The notes under the pieces were generated by a model. That model ran no database searches, was not told where the DNA came from, and saw nothing but the letters and a program-made list of their open reading frames with translations. A program made the position numbers and the translations under genes. Source: Sphingobacterium multivorum (GTDB lineage Bacteria; Bacteroidota; Bacteroidia; Sphingobacteriales; Sphingobacteriaceae). Taken from it: DNA of 64,000 bases. Numbering within the stretch: the first letter of the stretch is position 1; the number at the start of each line of letters is the position of its first letter. Shown piece after piece: positions 44,978 through 55,349 of this stretch. The stretch is from the NCBI RefSeq assembly GCF_900457465.1, contig NZ_UAUU01000011.1, positions 1,302,001 to 1,366,000 of the forward strand, written 5' to 3'.

Positions 44978-44988
44978 ACAGACTTGTT

Positions 44989-45963
44989 CTAACCAATAAG
45001 ACTTCTGATTTCGACTTCGTCTGCTTTGATCTGAGCTTTCATTTCTTCAAGTGAGTCAAATCGTTCATCGTGTCGGATAAAATGAAGGAACTTTACGCGG
45101 AGTGTCTTGCCATAAATATCCTGATCGAAATCGAATAGGCTGATTTCAATAGCCCGATTCATGCCATCGACAGTGGGCCTGGTTCCTATATAGCCCATGC
45201 CTTTCGCGATGGATACTGGACTTTCCTCTTTATACTCTCCCGTAGTGATGTTTTGGATATGATTATAGATGTATACCTCAACAGCATAAATACCATAGGC
45301 TGGTATTAGTTTATGAGGTTCGTGAACCTGAAGGTTGGCTGTTGGAAATCCGATGGTACGACCAATTTGGTCGCCTCTAATCACCGTTCCCGTTAATTCA
45401 AAAGGATAACCTAAATAGAGATTAGCCGTTCTTATATCGCCTTTTATAAGCGCTTCACGTACGCGCGTGGAGGACACTGCAATATCATTGATGTCTTGCT
45501 CCGGAATTTCGTCAACGCTGTAGTCAAATATAGATGCAAACTGCTCCAAATCGCCCATCGAACCCTTTCGATCTTTGCCAAAATGGTGATCATAGCCTAT
45601 CACAATCTTTTTTGTGCCCAATTTGCCAACAAGAACATTGCTAATATATTCTTCCGGAGTCTGATTGGAAAAATCACGGGAAAAAGGAATGATAATTAAG
45701 TGGTCAATTCCTACTTTGCTTAATTGACTGACCTTTTCTTCGATATCGTTGATCAGGCGTAAACTATCATCGTCTGGATTGATAATCAATCGTGGATGTG
45801 GAAAAAAAGTAAGCAAAATTGTCTCACCATTAATTTTATGAGCTGCTTCCTTTAGGTGAGCCAATATTTTTTGATGGCCAATATGAACTCCATCGAAAGT
45901 ACCGATGGTTACAACTGCATTTTCAACTGGTGAGAAATCATCTAAACTTCTGTAGATTTTCAT
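44989..45963 (-). CDS. ribF: bifunctional riboflavin kinase/FAD synthetase
   Basis: Converts riboflavin to FMN and then FAD. The N-terminal nucleotidyltransferase domain has VVTIGTFDGVHIGHQKIL and VVGKLGTKKIVIGYDHHFGKDR; the C-terminal kinase domain, from about residue 185, has RGDQIGRTIGFPTANLQV. Length of 324 residues is normal. It is the last gene of the minus-strand operon ftsX-DUF3098-uppP-truB-ribF. Confidence 0.95.
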   Translation of the reverse strand: MKIYRSLDDFSPVENAVVTIGTFDGVHIGHQKILAHLKEAAHKINGETILLTFFPHPRLIINPDDDSLRLINDIEEKVSQLSKVGIDHLIIIPFSRDFSNQTPEEYISNVLVGKLGTKKIVIGYDHHFGKDRKGSMGDLEQFASIFDYSVDEIPEQDINDIAVSSTRVREALIKGDIRTANLYLGYPFELTGTVIRGDQIGRTIGFPTANLQVHEPHKLIPAYGIYAVEVYIYNHIQNITTGEYKEESPVSIAKGMGYIGTRPTVDGMNRAIEISLFDFDQDIYGKTLRVKFLHFIRHDERFDSLEEMKAQIKADEVEIRSLIG

Positions 45964-46018
45964 TTATAGGAGTTTTTGCAAAAATAAGATAAAGAATCAA
46001 TAAAATGGGACGGTAAAG

Positions 46019-46741
46019 TTATTTAATGATTTCTTTATGACGTTTTATTTCAGCGATAAGTTGTTCAAGGTTCCAAGCATTTTCTACGCGATAATCTCCA
46101 CTTTTGGTGCGTCGCAAGGAACTCAGATGTGATCCACTCTGTAAGAATTTTCCAAAATCGTAGGCCAACGATCTGATGTAAGTTCCTTTTGAACAGGATA
46201 TACGAAAATATACGTTGGGGAGCTCGATTCTTTCAATGATAAAGCTATTGATACGTACCTGGCGGGACTTTATTTCAACCTCCTCGCCACGACGGGCCTT
46301 TTCATAGACACGTTCGCCATTAATTTTTATGGCTGAATGGGCAGGGGGAAATTGCTGAATATCGCCTTCAAAGGATTTTGCTGCTTCGAAGATCATGTCC
46401 TCCGTGATGTGATCGATTGAAAAGGTTTGGTCAATTTCTGTTTCCAGATCGTAAGAAGGCGTCGTCGCTCCTAAGGTGATCGAACCCGTGTATTCTTTGT
46501 CCTCAGCTTGGTAGCTGTCTATTTTTTTTGTTAGTTTTCCAGTGCATACAATGAGTAGCCCCGTTGCCAGTGGATCTAAAGTCCCTGCATGACCGACTTT
46601 TAATTTTAATGGCTTGATTGAGTTTCTAACTTTACCAACAACGTCAAAACTTGTCCATGTTAAAGGTTTATCGATCAACAACATTTCTCCTTCAGCAAAG
46701 TTGAACTTTGCTGAGTTTTCACTAACCTCTATATTTTCCAT
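46019..46741 (-). CDS. truB: tRNA pseudouridine-55 synthase
   Basis: Makes the universal pseudouridine in the T loop of tRNA. The 240-residue protein has the catalytic motif KVGHAGTLDPLATGLLIV, whose Asp is the nucleophile, plus INKP-like LIDKPLTWTSFDVV and CSKGTYIRSLAYDFG. Length is typical for this phylum, without the extra C-terminal domain of longer homologues. It lies 9 bases after uppP. Confidence 0.95.
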   Translation of the reverse strand: MENIEVSENSAKFNFAEGEMLLIDKPLTWTSFDVVGKVRNSIKPLKLKVGHAGTLDPLATGLLIVCTGKLTKKIDSYQAEDKEYTGSITLGATTPSYDLETEIDQTFSIDHITEDMIFEAAKSFEGDIQQFPPAHSAIKINGERVYEKARRGEEVEIKSRQVRINSFIIERIELPNVYFRISCSKGTYIRSLAYDFGKFLQSGSHLSSLRRTKSGDYRVENAWNLEQLIAEIKRHKEIIK

Positions 46742-46750
46742 CCAAAGATT

Positions 46751-47545
46751 TTAGATAATTTGTAAACTATGACCCGAAAGTAGGAGGGCAAGAATAATTA
46801 CACCAACGATGATTCGGTACCAACCAAATGCTTTAAAACCATATTTGGTTAAAAAGCCGATAAAAGACTTAATGGCGACGATTGCAACAACGAAACCAAT
46901 TAGATTTCCGATAATAAGCAAATTAAGTTCTTCTCCCGTGAAGGTGTTACCTTCTTTAAAGAACTTTAAAAGCTTTACGGCAGAAGCGCCAAACATCATA
47001 GGCAAAGCAAGGAAAAAGGAGAATTCCGCAGCAGCTTTACGTGTTAGTTTCTCGGCCATACCACCAATAATTGTGCTTGCAGATCTTGAGGTACCCGGAA
47101 TTAATGCAAGACATTGGTATACCCCGATCATAAAAGCTTGTTTGTAGGAAACCTTGTCCGAATCTTCAACAGTTGGTTTGTTGAACCACTTGTCAACAAA
47201 AAGTAAAACGAGACCGCCGACGACCAACATCACGGCGACCATTAATGGACTCTCCAGTAATGCATCAATATAATCGTTGAATAACAAGCCCAACACAGAG
47301 GCGGGGATAGCTGCAATGATCAATTTGTAGTAAAATGATAGTGTTTTAAAGAAACGCTTGTAGTATAACACCAATACGGATAATATCGTTCCTAACTGGA
47401 TGACAATTGTAAATAATTTGACAAAAGCCGATGGTTGAATACCCATTAGGGCAGTAGCAATGATCATATGACCTGTCGAAGACACAGGCAAAAACTCCGT
47501 TAATCCTTCAATGATAGCAAGGATGATAGCTTCAATAATAGACAT
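46751..47545 (-). CDS. uppP: undecaprenyl-diphosphate phosphatase
   Basis: An inner-membrane enzyme that recycles undecaprenyl diphosphate to the carrier used in peptidoglycan synthesis; extra copies give bacitracin resistance (bacA). The 264-residue protein has seven to eight helices, the motif EGLTEFLPVSSTGHMI with catalytic Glu residues, and LIPGTSRSASTI. Sits 22 bases after the DUF3098 gene in the ftsX operon. Confidence 0.95.
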   Translation of the reverse strand: MSIIEAIILAIIEGLTEFLPVSSTGHMIIATALMGIQPSAFVKLFTIVIQLGTILSVLVLYYKRFFKTLSFYYKLIIAAIPASVLGLLFNDYIDALLESPLMVAVMLVVGGLVLLFVDKWFNKPTVEDSDKVSYKQAFMIGVYQCLALIPGTSRSASTIIGGMAEKLTRKAAAEFSFFLALPMMFGASAVKLLKFFKEGNTFTGEELNLLIIGNLIGFVVAIVAIKSFIGFLTKYGFKAFGWYRIIVGVIILALLLSGHSLQII

Positions 47546-47567
47546 CTGTTTGAGGTAAGATTACGCT

Positions 47568-47807
47568 TTAATTTGATTTGTTTTTGGGACGATATAGGAT
47601 TGCCGCGAATCCGATCGCAAATCCAAGAACAACAACAATAGGGGCCAAGGTGATCTTGGTAAAGCTATAAATGTCAGTTTCACCAGACATCAATGTAAAG
47701 CCAATGACTACAATAGCTAAGCTCGCTATAAACAGTTGGTAATTTACTTTGGAGAATACAAATGAACCTTTATTGACTGATTCAGTAGATTTCTTTATTT
47801 GAGCCAT
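47568..47807 (-). CDS. DUF3098 domain-containing membrane protein
   Basis: A 79-residue protein with two helices (residues 26-41 and 54-72) and a basic C-terminus (YRPKNKSN). The length and FVFSKVNYQLFIASLAIVVIGFTLMSG match DUF3098, known only as a small protein that follows ftsX in Bacteroidota. It starts 2 bases after the ftsX stop, so the two are translated together. Confidence 0.88.
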   Translation of the reverse strand: MAQIKKSTESVNKGSFVFSKVNYQLFIASLAIVVIGFTLMSGETDIYSFTKITLAPIVVVLGFAIGFAAILYRPKNKSN

Positions 47808-47809
47808 TT

Positions 47810-48688
47810 TTATCTGTATAAATCGTTAGATTGTGCCTTTAAATATTTTGTTACTGCGAAATAGGTGCTAAGTCCCGAAATGAGAATTCCAATCAGGATT
47901 ACGCCTAAAAAGATCACTGCAAATTCAAACCAGTTGCGTAAAAAAACCAGTTCCGGTATTTGCTGTTGTGCAAATTTCAGCGTTAGAATGAGCAGTAAAA
48001 TCGCGATCAAAGATCCCAATAAACCATGAATGATGCCATATGTTATAAATGGTTTACGAATAAAGTTTTTAGTCGCCCCAATCAATTGCATACTTTTAAT
48101 TAAGAAACGCTGCGAATAGATCGCAAGACGTATCGTATTATTGATTAAAGCTACGGCGATAATCAGTAAGATAACCGCAAAAGCAAGAACAATCATTCCG
48201 ATGATGCGTACGTTTTTGTTGACCATGTCAATTAATGACTCTTGGTATACAACTTCTTTAATTTTATTGTTTTTGGAAATCTTTTCAATAAAAGTTTTAA
48301 TGCTATCTGTATTGGCATAATTCTCTTTCATGTAAACATCTAAAGAAGGCAATAGTGGGTTATGCCCCAGATATTGTACGAAATCTTCACCAAGATCTTC
48401 TTTCAAGTTTTTTGCAGCCAATTCTTTACTGATATATTCGGTGCGAAGTACGTAAGGATCTTTTTCAAGGTCTTTTTGTAGTGAAAGGACATCACCTTCA
48501 CTTGTGCCATCATTTACGATGACATTTAAGACGATATTTTCCTTAACGTATTTCGAAAGATTTTTAGCGTGCACCAAGAGTAACCCTAACATACCTGTTA
48601 CCAGCAACACGAGAGCGATACTGATAACCGTAGATACATATACAGATTTTGTTTTTCTTTTTTGTGTGCTTAATTCGTATTCTGACAT
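47810..48688 (-). CDS. ftsX: cell division protein FtsX
   Basis: The permease-like partner of FtsE, which links the divisome to peptidoglycan hydrolases. The 292-residue protein has an N-terminal helix (residues 18-42), a periplasmic domain of about 110 residues, and three C-terminal helices with SQRFLIKSMQLIGATKNFIRKPF. The ATG at 48688 (MSEYELSTQKRKTK) is the better start. No ftsE gene is adjacent, as is usual in this phylum, where ftsE lies elsewhere. First gene of the operon leading to ribF. Confidence 0.93.
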   Translation of the reverse strand: MSEYELSTQKRKTKSVYVSTVISIALVLLVTGMLGLLLVHAKNLSKYVKENIVLNVIVNDGTSEGDVLSLQKDLEKDPYVLRTEYISKELAAKNLKEDLGEDFVQYLGHNPLLPSLDVYMKENYANTDSIKTFIEKISKNNKIKEVVYQESLIDMVNKNVRIIGMIVLAFAVILLIIAVALINNTIRLAIYSQRFLIKSMQLIGATKNFIRKPFITYGIIHGLLGSLIAILLLILTLKFAQQQIPELVFLRNWFEFAVIFLGVILIGILISGLSTYFAVTKYLKAQSNDLYR

Positions 48689-48905
48689 AATAAGCAAAAA
48701 TTTATTTGCGAAAGTAACTATTTGAGTGGAAGATTTCGAATTAATCTTGTAATTACTTTGATAAAATCTATTCGAACGCTGTTTTCTTCCTATGTTTAAT
48801 TAACTTTTCAATACTATAATTTATTGTTCAAACTACAAAACTTTTATCACATTTTAGTATTAAAATCGTAATTTCGCAAGTCATAAAAATTCCTTACGAA
48901 TAAAA

Positions 48906-51690
48906 ATGGAGTATAATCACAAATCATTAGAGAAAAAGTGGCAAAAATTTTGGGCGGATCATCAAACGTATAAAACGTCCGATACGCATCAAAAGCCAAA
49001 ATACTATGTATTGGATATGTTTCCTTATCCTTCCGGAGCGGGGCTGCACGTTGGTCACCCGCTGGGATATATTGCTTCGGACATCTTTTCAAGATATAAA
49101 CGTTTGAAAGGTTTCAATGTATTGCATCCGATGGGATATGATTCTTTTGGACTTCCTGCAGAGCAATATGCCATTCAAACTGGTCAGCATCCTGCTGTTA
49201 CGACTGAGGTAAATATCAATCGTTATCGTGAGCAAATGGATAACATTGGGTTCTCTTATGACTGGAGTAGAGAAGTACGTACTTCTGATCCGTCATACTA
49301 CAAATGGACACAGTGGATTTTTATGAGATTGTTTGATTCTTGGTATAATAAAGAGTCAGATAAAGCTGAACCGATCGAAACATTAATCGCTAGGTTTGTT
49401 GCAAGTGGCTCTGCTGGCATTTTAGCAGTTTCCGATGAAGATGTCTTGGAATTCAGCGCTGATGAATGGAAATCTTTTGACGAAGAAAAACAACAACGGG
49501 AATTGTTGAAATATCGGATTGCTTATTTGCGTGAAAGTACAGTAAACTGGTGTGCCGCTTTAGGTACAGTGTTAGCGAACGACGAGGTAATCAACGGTGT
49601 CTCTGAACGTGGCGGTTATCCTGTGGAGCAAAAGAAGATGATGCAGTGGTCTATGCGTATTACGGCCTATGCGGATCGTTTGTTGAAAGGTTTAGATACA
49701 ATTGATTGGCCAGAGCCTTTGGTTGAAATGCAACGGAACTGGATCGGGAAATCTGTAGGTGCCTCCGTGAAATTTCCCGTGCCACAATTAAATACAAACA
49801 TAGAGGTATTCACTACACGTGTAGATACCCTATTTGGCGTTTCGTTTATCGTATTGGCTCCAGAGCATGAATTGGTGGCTGCATTGACTACTCCTGAGCA
49901 GCAAGCTGAAGTGGATGCCTATATCGAGAAAACGGCGAAAAAATCTGAATTGGATCGTATGGCCGATACGAAAAACAGTTTCTGGTGCTTTTACAGGTTC
50001 TTATGCTAAACATCCTGTTTCAGGACAAGATGTACAAATTTGGATTGCAGATTATGTACTTGCCGGTTATGGTACAGGTGCTGTAATGGCTGTTCCGAGT
50101 GGCGATCAACGTGACTATGTGTTTGCTAAACATTTTGCTCTTCCTATTATTCCTATTTCGGATACCCAACATATTGAAGAAGAAGCTGATCCTAATAAAG
50201 ACGGGAAATATATCAATTCCGATTTTATCAATGGTATGACTTACCAAGAGGCGGTCCCTGCGTTGATTGCTAAATTGGAAGAATTAAAATTAGGTAAAGC
50301 AAAAATAAACTTCCGTATGCGTGACGCTATTTTTGGTCGTCAGCGCTATTGGGGAGAACCCGTTCCTGTCTACTTTAAAAATGGATTACCTTATTTAATT
50401 AAAGAAGAAGAATTACCGCTCTTATTGCCCGAGGTTGATAAATATTTACCGACAGAATCAGGAGAACCTCCTTTAGGAAGGGCAAAAGATTGGAAATATG
50501 AAGATCAATATGAGTATGAATTGAGTACGATGCCAGGATGGGCGGGCTCTTCATGGTATTGGTTTAGATATATGGATCCAAAAAATGAAGGTAATTTTGC
50601 GTCTAAAGAAGCAGTGGATTATTGGAAAGCCGTAGATTTATACATCGGTGGCTCTGAGCATGCTACTGGACACTTGTTATATTCGCGTTTTTGGAACAAG
50701 TTTTTGAAAGATTTGGGCTATCAAAATGAGGAAGAGCCATTCCGCAAATTGATTAATCAGGGCATGATTCAAGGGCGCTCTAATTTTGTGTATCGCGTGT
50801 TGGATGAAGAGGGTAGAGGTACAAATCGATTTGTATCCTATGGGTTGAGAAACGAATATAAAACAATTCCATTACATGTCGATGTAAATATAGTCTATAA
50901 TGATCAGTTGGATTTGGAAAAATTCAAAGCTTTCAGACCTGACTTTGCCAACGCCGAATTTGTGTTGGAAAATGGTAAGTATATCTGCGGCAGCGAAGTG
51001 GAGAAAATGTCAAAATCCAAATTCAATGTGGTCAATCCGGACGATATTATCGAATCCTATGGAGCAGATACATTACGACTATATGAAATGTTTTTGGGGC
51101 CTTTGGAGCAAGCTAAGCCTTGGAATACAAATGGGATTGAAGGGGTTTATAAGTTTTTACGTAAAGTATGGCGACTGTTCCACGATGCTGAGGGTAGTTT
51201 CACTGTTTCCGATGAAGATCCATCCAAAGCAGAGTTTAAAGCCTTACATAAAATTATCAAAAAGGTGGAAGACGATATTGAGCGTTTTTCATTCAATACT
51301 TCAGTTTCAGCCTTTATGATCTGTGTCAATGAATTGACCGAGTTGAAATGCAATAAAAGACAAATATTGGAACAGCTTGTCATTATTCTTCAGCCTTATG
51401 CACCACATATTACGGAAGAGTTGTGGGCGCTGTTGAGTAATGAAGCTGGTACACTATCTTACGCTTCATATCCTGTATTTAAACCAGAATATTTAGTTGA
51501 ATCGGAATTTGCTTATCCGGTGTCTTTCAATGGTAAGATGAAATTTAATCTGTCATTGGCACTTGATTTAGATCAAAAAGCAGTAGAAGATACGATTAAA
51601 GCCCATGCTGATGTACAACGGCATTTAGATGGGAAGGCGATCAAAAAGATTATTTTTGTCAAAGGAAAAATAATCAATATCGTCATTTAA
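48906..51690 (+). pseudogene. leuS: leucine--tRNA ligase, one frameshift
   Basis: Charges tRNA-Leu; essential. It has the HIGH motif as PYPSGAGLHVGHPLGY, the editing (CP1) domain and KMSKSKFN near residue 700. The frame breaks in a run of five A at 49971-49975: dropping one A joins DRMADTK to TVSGAFTGSYAKHPVSGQ, the usual editing-domain sequence. Restored length is about 928 residues, normal for Bacteroidota. Because the gene is essential and both parts are perfect, a sequencing error is by far the best explanation. Confidence 0.94.
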
Positions 51691-51705
51691 TCCACTCAAT
51701 ACAGT

Positions 51706-51747
51706 ATAAAAAGCCGTTTTATCAATAGGATAAAACGGCTTTTTTAT
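51706..51747. terminator. bidirectional terminator between leuS and the GNAT gene
   Basis: A 16-bp perfect stem (AAAAAGCCGTTTTATC and complement) with a 5-base loop and flanking A and T runs, placed between convergent genes. Confidence 0.87.
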
Positions 51748-52025
51748 GCCAATACATCTTGAAAAGCTATTGTTTTATCGAAGATAGCTTTCGCATAGGG
51801 ACAATTTGGGATAATTTTGGCGTCATTCTTTCGGGCGTAGTCAACAGCCTCCAGTACCAATTTTTTTCCCACGCTCATTCCCTGATACTCGTCGTAGACT
51901 TCTGTATGATCAATGGAAAACTCATGATCGTTTTGCCAGGTATACTCTAAAATTCCGGCTTCATTATTTTCAACTTCTGCAATAAAATTGCCTCTTTCGT
52001 CCCTTTCGATGTTTCTTATTTCCAT
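51744..52025 (-). CDS. GCN5-related N-acetyltransferase, YidJ/NATD1 type
   Basis: A 93-residue minimal GNAT of the Acetyltransf_CG family. It has the short acetyl-CoA loop TEVYDEYQGMSVGKKLVLEAVDYARKN and PNCPYAKAIFDK with the conserved Cys-Pro-Tyr, near its end. These proteins are half the size of usual GNATs; the substrate is unknown. The stop overlaps the terminator arm. Confidence 0.88.
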   Translation of the reverse strand: MEIRNIERDERGNFIAEVENNEAGILEYTWQNDHEFSIDHTEVYDEYQGMSVGKKLVLEAVDYARKNDAKIIPNCPYAKAIFDKTIAFQDVLA

Positions 52026-52429
52026 AGTTTTTTTTAAAAGTAACGTCTAAATGATCTTTTTTGTTTTATGGAATTTCTCAATTTTAGGATTGCAATCGGG
52101 TTTATCTATTTGCGAAAGGATGCGAGAGTATAGGCTCTTATTCACAATTGAAGGTTAAACTCACCGCTAGTCAAACTATCGTTTGCTCTAGGGGCGTTCA
52201 CAAAAACATACGCATAAAACTATTACCTATAGATCGAGCTTAAAATCAATAACGATGAACTCACGCTAAGTTGATATCAGCATGAATACAAACGCTTAAT
52301 AGACATTTTCTGAAGAATTTTTCTTATCTTTGTAAATATCTCCTTAGTATACCTCGCATTTTTATCTTTTCAATGAAGCTCTAAAGGTCCGTAACCTCTT
52401 CGGGAACATTTTATTTTAATCCATATTGA
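52026..52429. other. cold-shock gene upstream region with -7 box at 52325
   Basis: About 400 bases without a gene. A TATCTTTG box at 52325-52332 would start a transcript near 52339, giving a 5' leader of about 90 bases before the cold-shock gene. The leader has AGGT-CCGTA-ACCT, able to form a small hairpin. Long leaders are common in cold-shock genes. The -33 box is not clear. Confidence 0.5.
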
Positions 52430-52855
52430 ATGAGCAAAAGCCAAATTACATTTAACAAAAAAGAACGAGAAAAAAAGAAGCTACTTAAAAAGCAACAAAA
52501 AAATGAGAAAAAAGAATTCAACAAAACAAACAATGACAAGGGAAAGTCATTAGAAGAATTGTTTGCCTATGTTGATGAATACGGAAATATCTCAGACAAA
52601 CCGCCGGTAAAATTGAAAGAAGGTGAAACTCCGACATATAACGCTTCTCCTCAAGAAGACTATTCTTTTGGAAAGGTTGTTCATTATAATACCGAGTCCA
52701 ATTACGGTTTTATTAGGGACAACGAAACGCAGCAATCAATATATTTCAATGATCGTCTCGTCGGTCAGAAATTAAACCTCAACCAAAAGGTGAAGTTTAA
52801 ATTCAAAAGTGCAAAACAAGGTGCGCAAGTAACCGAGGTTTTGATTGAATATTAG
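52430..52855 (+). CDS. cold-shock domain-containing protein
   Basis: A 141-residue protein with a strongly basic, Lys-rich N-terminus (residues 1-42) predicted to bind RNA non-specifically, a middle linker (LEELFAYVDEYGNISDKPP) and a C-terminal cold-shock (OB-fold) domain at residues 75-141, with FGKVVHYNTESNYGFIRDNE in place of the usual KGFGFI RNP motif. This layout is typical of Bacteroidota cold-shock proteins. It probably acts as an RNA chaperone. Confidence 0.82.
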   Translation: MSKSQITFNKKEREKKKLLKKQQKNEKKEFNKTNNDKGKSLEELFAYVDEYGNISDKPPVKLKEGETPTYNASPQEDYSFGKVVHYNTESNYGFIRDNETQQSIYFNDRLVGQKLNLNQKVKFKFKSAKQGAQVTEVLIEY

Positions 52856-52899
52856 CACGAAAGAAAACACTTGGCATGTCAGGTGTTGATCATAAGCTC

Positions 52900-52945
52900 C
52901 TTTGTTTGATATCATCGTGGTTGGCGTCAAACAAAGGTTTTTTTA
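52900..52945 (+). terminator. terminator of the cold-shock gene
   Basis: An 11-bp perfect stem (CCTTTGTTTGA and complement) with a loop of about 17 bases, followed by a T run, 45 bases after the stop. Confidence 0.82.
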
Positions 52946-52971
52946 TGCTTTAAATTGACGGTTTTTGATTT

Positions 52972-53145
52972 ATGTTCCGTCGAGATATTCCATTGTCGAA
53001 TTTAAAAAGCTTTGTGCGTCAGCTTTTCATCGTTTCGGATTTTTGGAGTTCAAGCTATGCTGTTTTGGGTAGACAGCAAGGAATAGATCCTTTAGACGAT
53101 TATAGGCAAACTATTTATACCGCATTTTATCCATACCTTCTTTAA
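52972..53145 (+). CDS. possible small protein, 57 residues
   Basis: An ATG frame starting MFRRDIPLSNLKSFVRQLFI and ending DDYRQTIYTAFYPYLL, between the cold-shock terminator and the convergent phosphoesterase. Composition is protein-like and there is no better use for the 200 bases, but I know no family and see no ribosome-binding site. It could be a remnant or chance. Confidence 0.25.
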   Translation: MFRRDIPLSNLKSFVRQLFIVSDFWSSSYAVLGRQQGIDPLDDYRQTIYTAFYPYLL

Positions 53146-53160
53146 AAGGTTGGATCGAAC

Positions 53161-54024
53161 CTAATGGATTTCATTTTGTGATTCCTTTTTCAAGGTGAAA
53201 ATTGTAACCTCGGGTCTGGCGTTGAATCTGATAGGAATACTGTGTCCCAGTCCTCGATTGATATATAATATTCTGTTTCCGCTTATTTTTTTTATTCCTT
53301 GATCATATTTTTTGTTTCGTACAGGTATGATCGGGGAGCCCCAAAATGGAATTCGTATCTGACCCGCGTGCGTATGTCCTGCCAGAATCCAGCCAGTGTA
53401 ACCATTCCAGACATTGAGGTCTGCGGCATCTGGATTATGGCATAAGACCAAACTGGCTTGCGATTGGTTATACTCCTTCATAGCTTTGATAGGGTTAAAA
53501 TTCGTTCCCCAAAGGTCATCTATGCCGAATATTCTTAACCCATGAATTGTTACACTTTCATTTCTCAATACGCTGATGTTATATCCTTTGAGTAGGCTCA
53601 CGATTGAGTCTGCTGCAGCACTGTCCCTAAAATTCGTTCCATAATCATGATTTCCTAGGATCGCCAATGTCTGAAGTTTGCCTTTTGGTGCAACTTGCAT
53701 GACTTTATCAAGCTCAGCTAAGGGTATTTTATGATTAACGAGCCGTACAAAATCGCCGGTGTACACAATGATATCCGGTTTTAATGCTGCGATTTCTCGG
53801 AAGGTTCTTTTTATAAAATCTTTATCCACATAGTTTCCGATGTGGATGTCAGAAATCTGGACCAATGATTTTCCGTTCAATACCTCGGGTAAATGTTTTA
53901 TAGGTAGATCGATCTGTTCATATTTTACCCAATGCGGCTCGATTTTCCAGCTATAAAAACCGATCAATGTACCCATAATAAGTAAGTATAGGGTGATATG
54001 CTTTAATTTTCGCTTGTTTTTCAT
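53161..54024 (-). CDS. calcineurin-like metallophosphoesterase, YkuE type
   Basis: A 287-residue phosphoesterase tethered by one N-terminal helix (residues 10-25), with the catalytic domain outside or at the membrane face. All metal motifs are present: QISDIHIG (D-x-H), YTGDFV (GD), ILGNHDYG (GNHD) and LAGHTHAGQI (GHTH). YkuE-like enzymes act on membrane-linked substrates; the substrate here is unknown. It overlaps the upstream GNAT gene by 4 bases. Confidence 0.9.
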   Translation of the reverse strand: MKNKRKLKHITLYLLIMGTLIGFYSWKIEPHWVKYEQIDLPIKHLPEVLNGKSLVQISDIHIGNYVDKDFIKRTFREIAALKPDIIVYTGDFVRLVNHKIPLAELDKVMQVAPKGKLQTLAILGNHDYGTNFRDSAAADSIVSLLKGYNISVLRNESVTIHGLRIFGIDDLWGTNFNPIKAMKEYNQSQASLVLCHNPDAADLNVWNGYTGWILAGHTHAGQIRIPFWGSPIIPVRNKKYDQGIKKISGNRILYINRGLGHSIPIRFNARPEVTIFTLKKESQNEIH

Positions 54025-54533
54025 CGCGCTAAATTAGCTTTCCATGTTGATTTATTGATTTGCATATTGAGGCTTTTCCAGGTTTCATCTCCAATTGCTA
54101 CTGTTGAAATAATATTTTCGTTGATCCGGAAGCCTACGGTTTCATAGCACCGAATTGCATTGTAGTTCCAGTCATAAACGTTTAGATCAGCTATATCATA
54201 GTTTCCTTCGATGAAAAGTAGTTTTAGCAGTGCATTTATGGTGCTTTTGCCATAGCCTTTATTTCGTTCGGAACTTTTTGCAATCAAAATGCGGCAGAGT
54301 CTTGGGATGTCTCGTTCGAAGTTTAATTCACAGTGACCAATAGTTTCTGTGGTTGTTGTATCTGTTATTTTAAAAGCGCGGCGCTTTGGGTTTTGTATAT
54401 ATTGTTCAAGTTGCTGATCGCTAAGAGGAAACGAAAAATAAGGTCCTGCAAATTGCAATAGTTCCTCTGCTGATCCAATCCAGGATTTAAAAAGGGGGAA
54501 ATCTGATCTTTCGAATGGAAGGAGTGTTATCAT
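54021..54533 (-). CDS. GNAT N-acetyltransferase, RimJ/RimL-like
   Basis: A 170-residue acyltransferase. The N-terminus ITLLPFERSDFPLFKSWIG and the acetyl-CoA loop ILIAKSSERNKGYGKSTINALLK match the Acetyltransf_3 (RimJ/RimL) group, and NYNAIRCYETVGFRINE is the usual end. Its stop overlaps the phosphoesterase start by 4 bases, suggesting translational coupling. Substrate unknown. Confidence 0.87.
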   Translation of the reverse strand: MITLLPFERSDFPLFKSWIGSAEELLQFAGPYFSFPLSDQQLEQYIQNPKRRAFKITDTTTTETIGHCELNFERDIPRLCRILIAKSSERNKGYGKSTINALLKLLFIEGNYDIADLNVYDWNYNAIRCYETVGFRINENIISTVAIGDETWKSLNMQINKSTWKANLAR

Positions 54534-54652
54534 GCTTATTGTCTATGTTGCTGTTTGGATAGAATACACTCAATTTATAAAATTCTAATGCTGAATCCTA
54601 AAGAAGTTACCGAATTTTACGAAATTCGTGTGAAAATTTTTAAGCGTATATT

Positions 54653-55132
54653 ATGCCGCAGCTTATTTTAGATACAGTTATAGAGGCTCCTTTGCCTGTT
54701 GTTTTTGACCTGGCGCGTAGTATTGATTTGCATATGTATTCGACAAAGAAAACAAGGGAGAAAGCGATTGATGGAGTGACGACGGGTTTGATCGAAGCAG
54801 GACAAAAGGTTCGGTGGCTCGCAAGACATCTCGGCATTACGCAAACATTGACCGTGCAGATAACGGCGATGGAAAAGCCTCATTTTTTTGAAGATCAAAT
54901 GACCCAGGGGGTATTTCATACCATGGATCACAAGCACATTTTCAAGCAACTTGAAAATGGAAAAGTAGTCATGCGTGATATATTTAATTTCAAGGCGCCG
55001 CTCGGAGTTTTGGGGAGATTTGCAGAATGGCTTTTTTTAACGCGCTATATGCGATGCTTTCTCGAGGAGCGCAATCAAGTGATCAAAGAAGTTGCGGAAT
55101 CAGGAAAATATGGCTCGTATATTCAAGAGTAG
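54653..55132 (+). CDS. SRPBCC-family protein
   Basis: A 159-residue START/Bet v1-fold protein with a hydrophobic ligand pocket. Typical features are TVIEAPLPVVFDLARSIDLH at the start and FNFKAPLGVLGRFAEWLFLTRYM near the end. Such proteins bind lipids or cyclic compounds, and the actual ligand is not known. The upstream gap holds CGAATTT-TACG-AAATTCG, a 7-bp inverted repeat at 54611-54628. Confidence 0.83.
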   Translation: MPQLILDTVIEAPLPVVFDLARSIDLHMYSTKKTREKAIDGVTTGLIEAGQKVRWLARHLGITQTLTVQITAMEKPHFFEDQMTQGVFHTMDHKHIFKQLENGKVVMRDIFNFKAPLGVLGRFAEWLFLTRYMRCFLEERNQVIKEVAESGKYGSYIQE

Positions 55133-55349
55133 CTTTGTTGGAAAAAGAATAAAGGATTGATCGGCTCAGCTTAGGCGTCCTTAACAACCGTATGAATGTT
55201 CTTCGCTAGAAGGTTATAGATTTGTTCGTATCGTGTGTTTAGTGAGAAGGTCATCGATTCGCTGTTGGCTGGATTAAAATCCGATATTGACTTTGAGGTA
55301 GCATTGCTTCTTTGTACTTTTTTTCGACAGTATCCGTAAAACCTTTTTA

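Noticed and set aside
54611..54628. CGAATTT-TACG-AAATTCG inverted repeat upstream of the SRPBCC gene
   Set aside because: Only 7 bp, AT-rich and unique in the window; too weak to call an operator.
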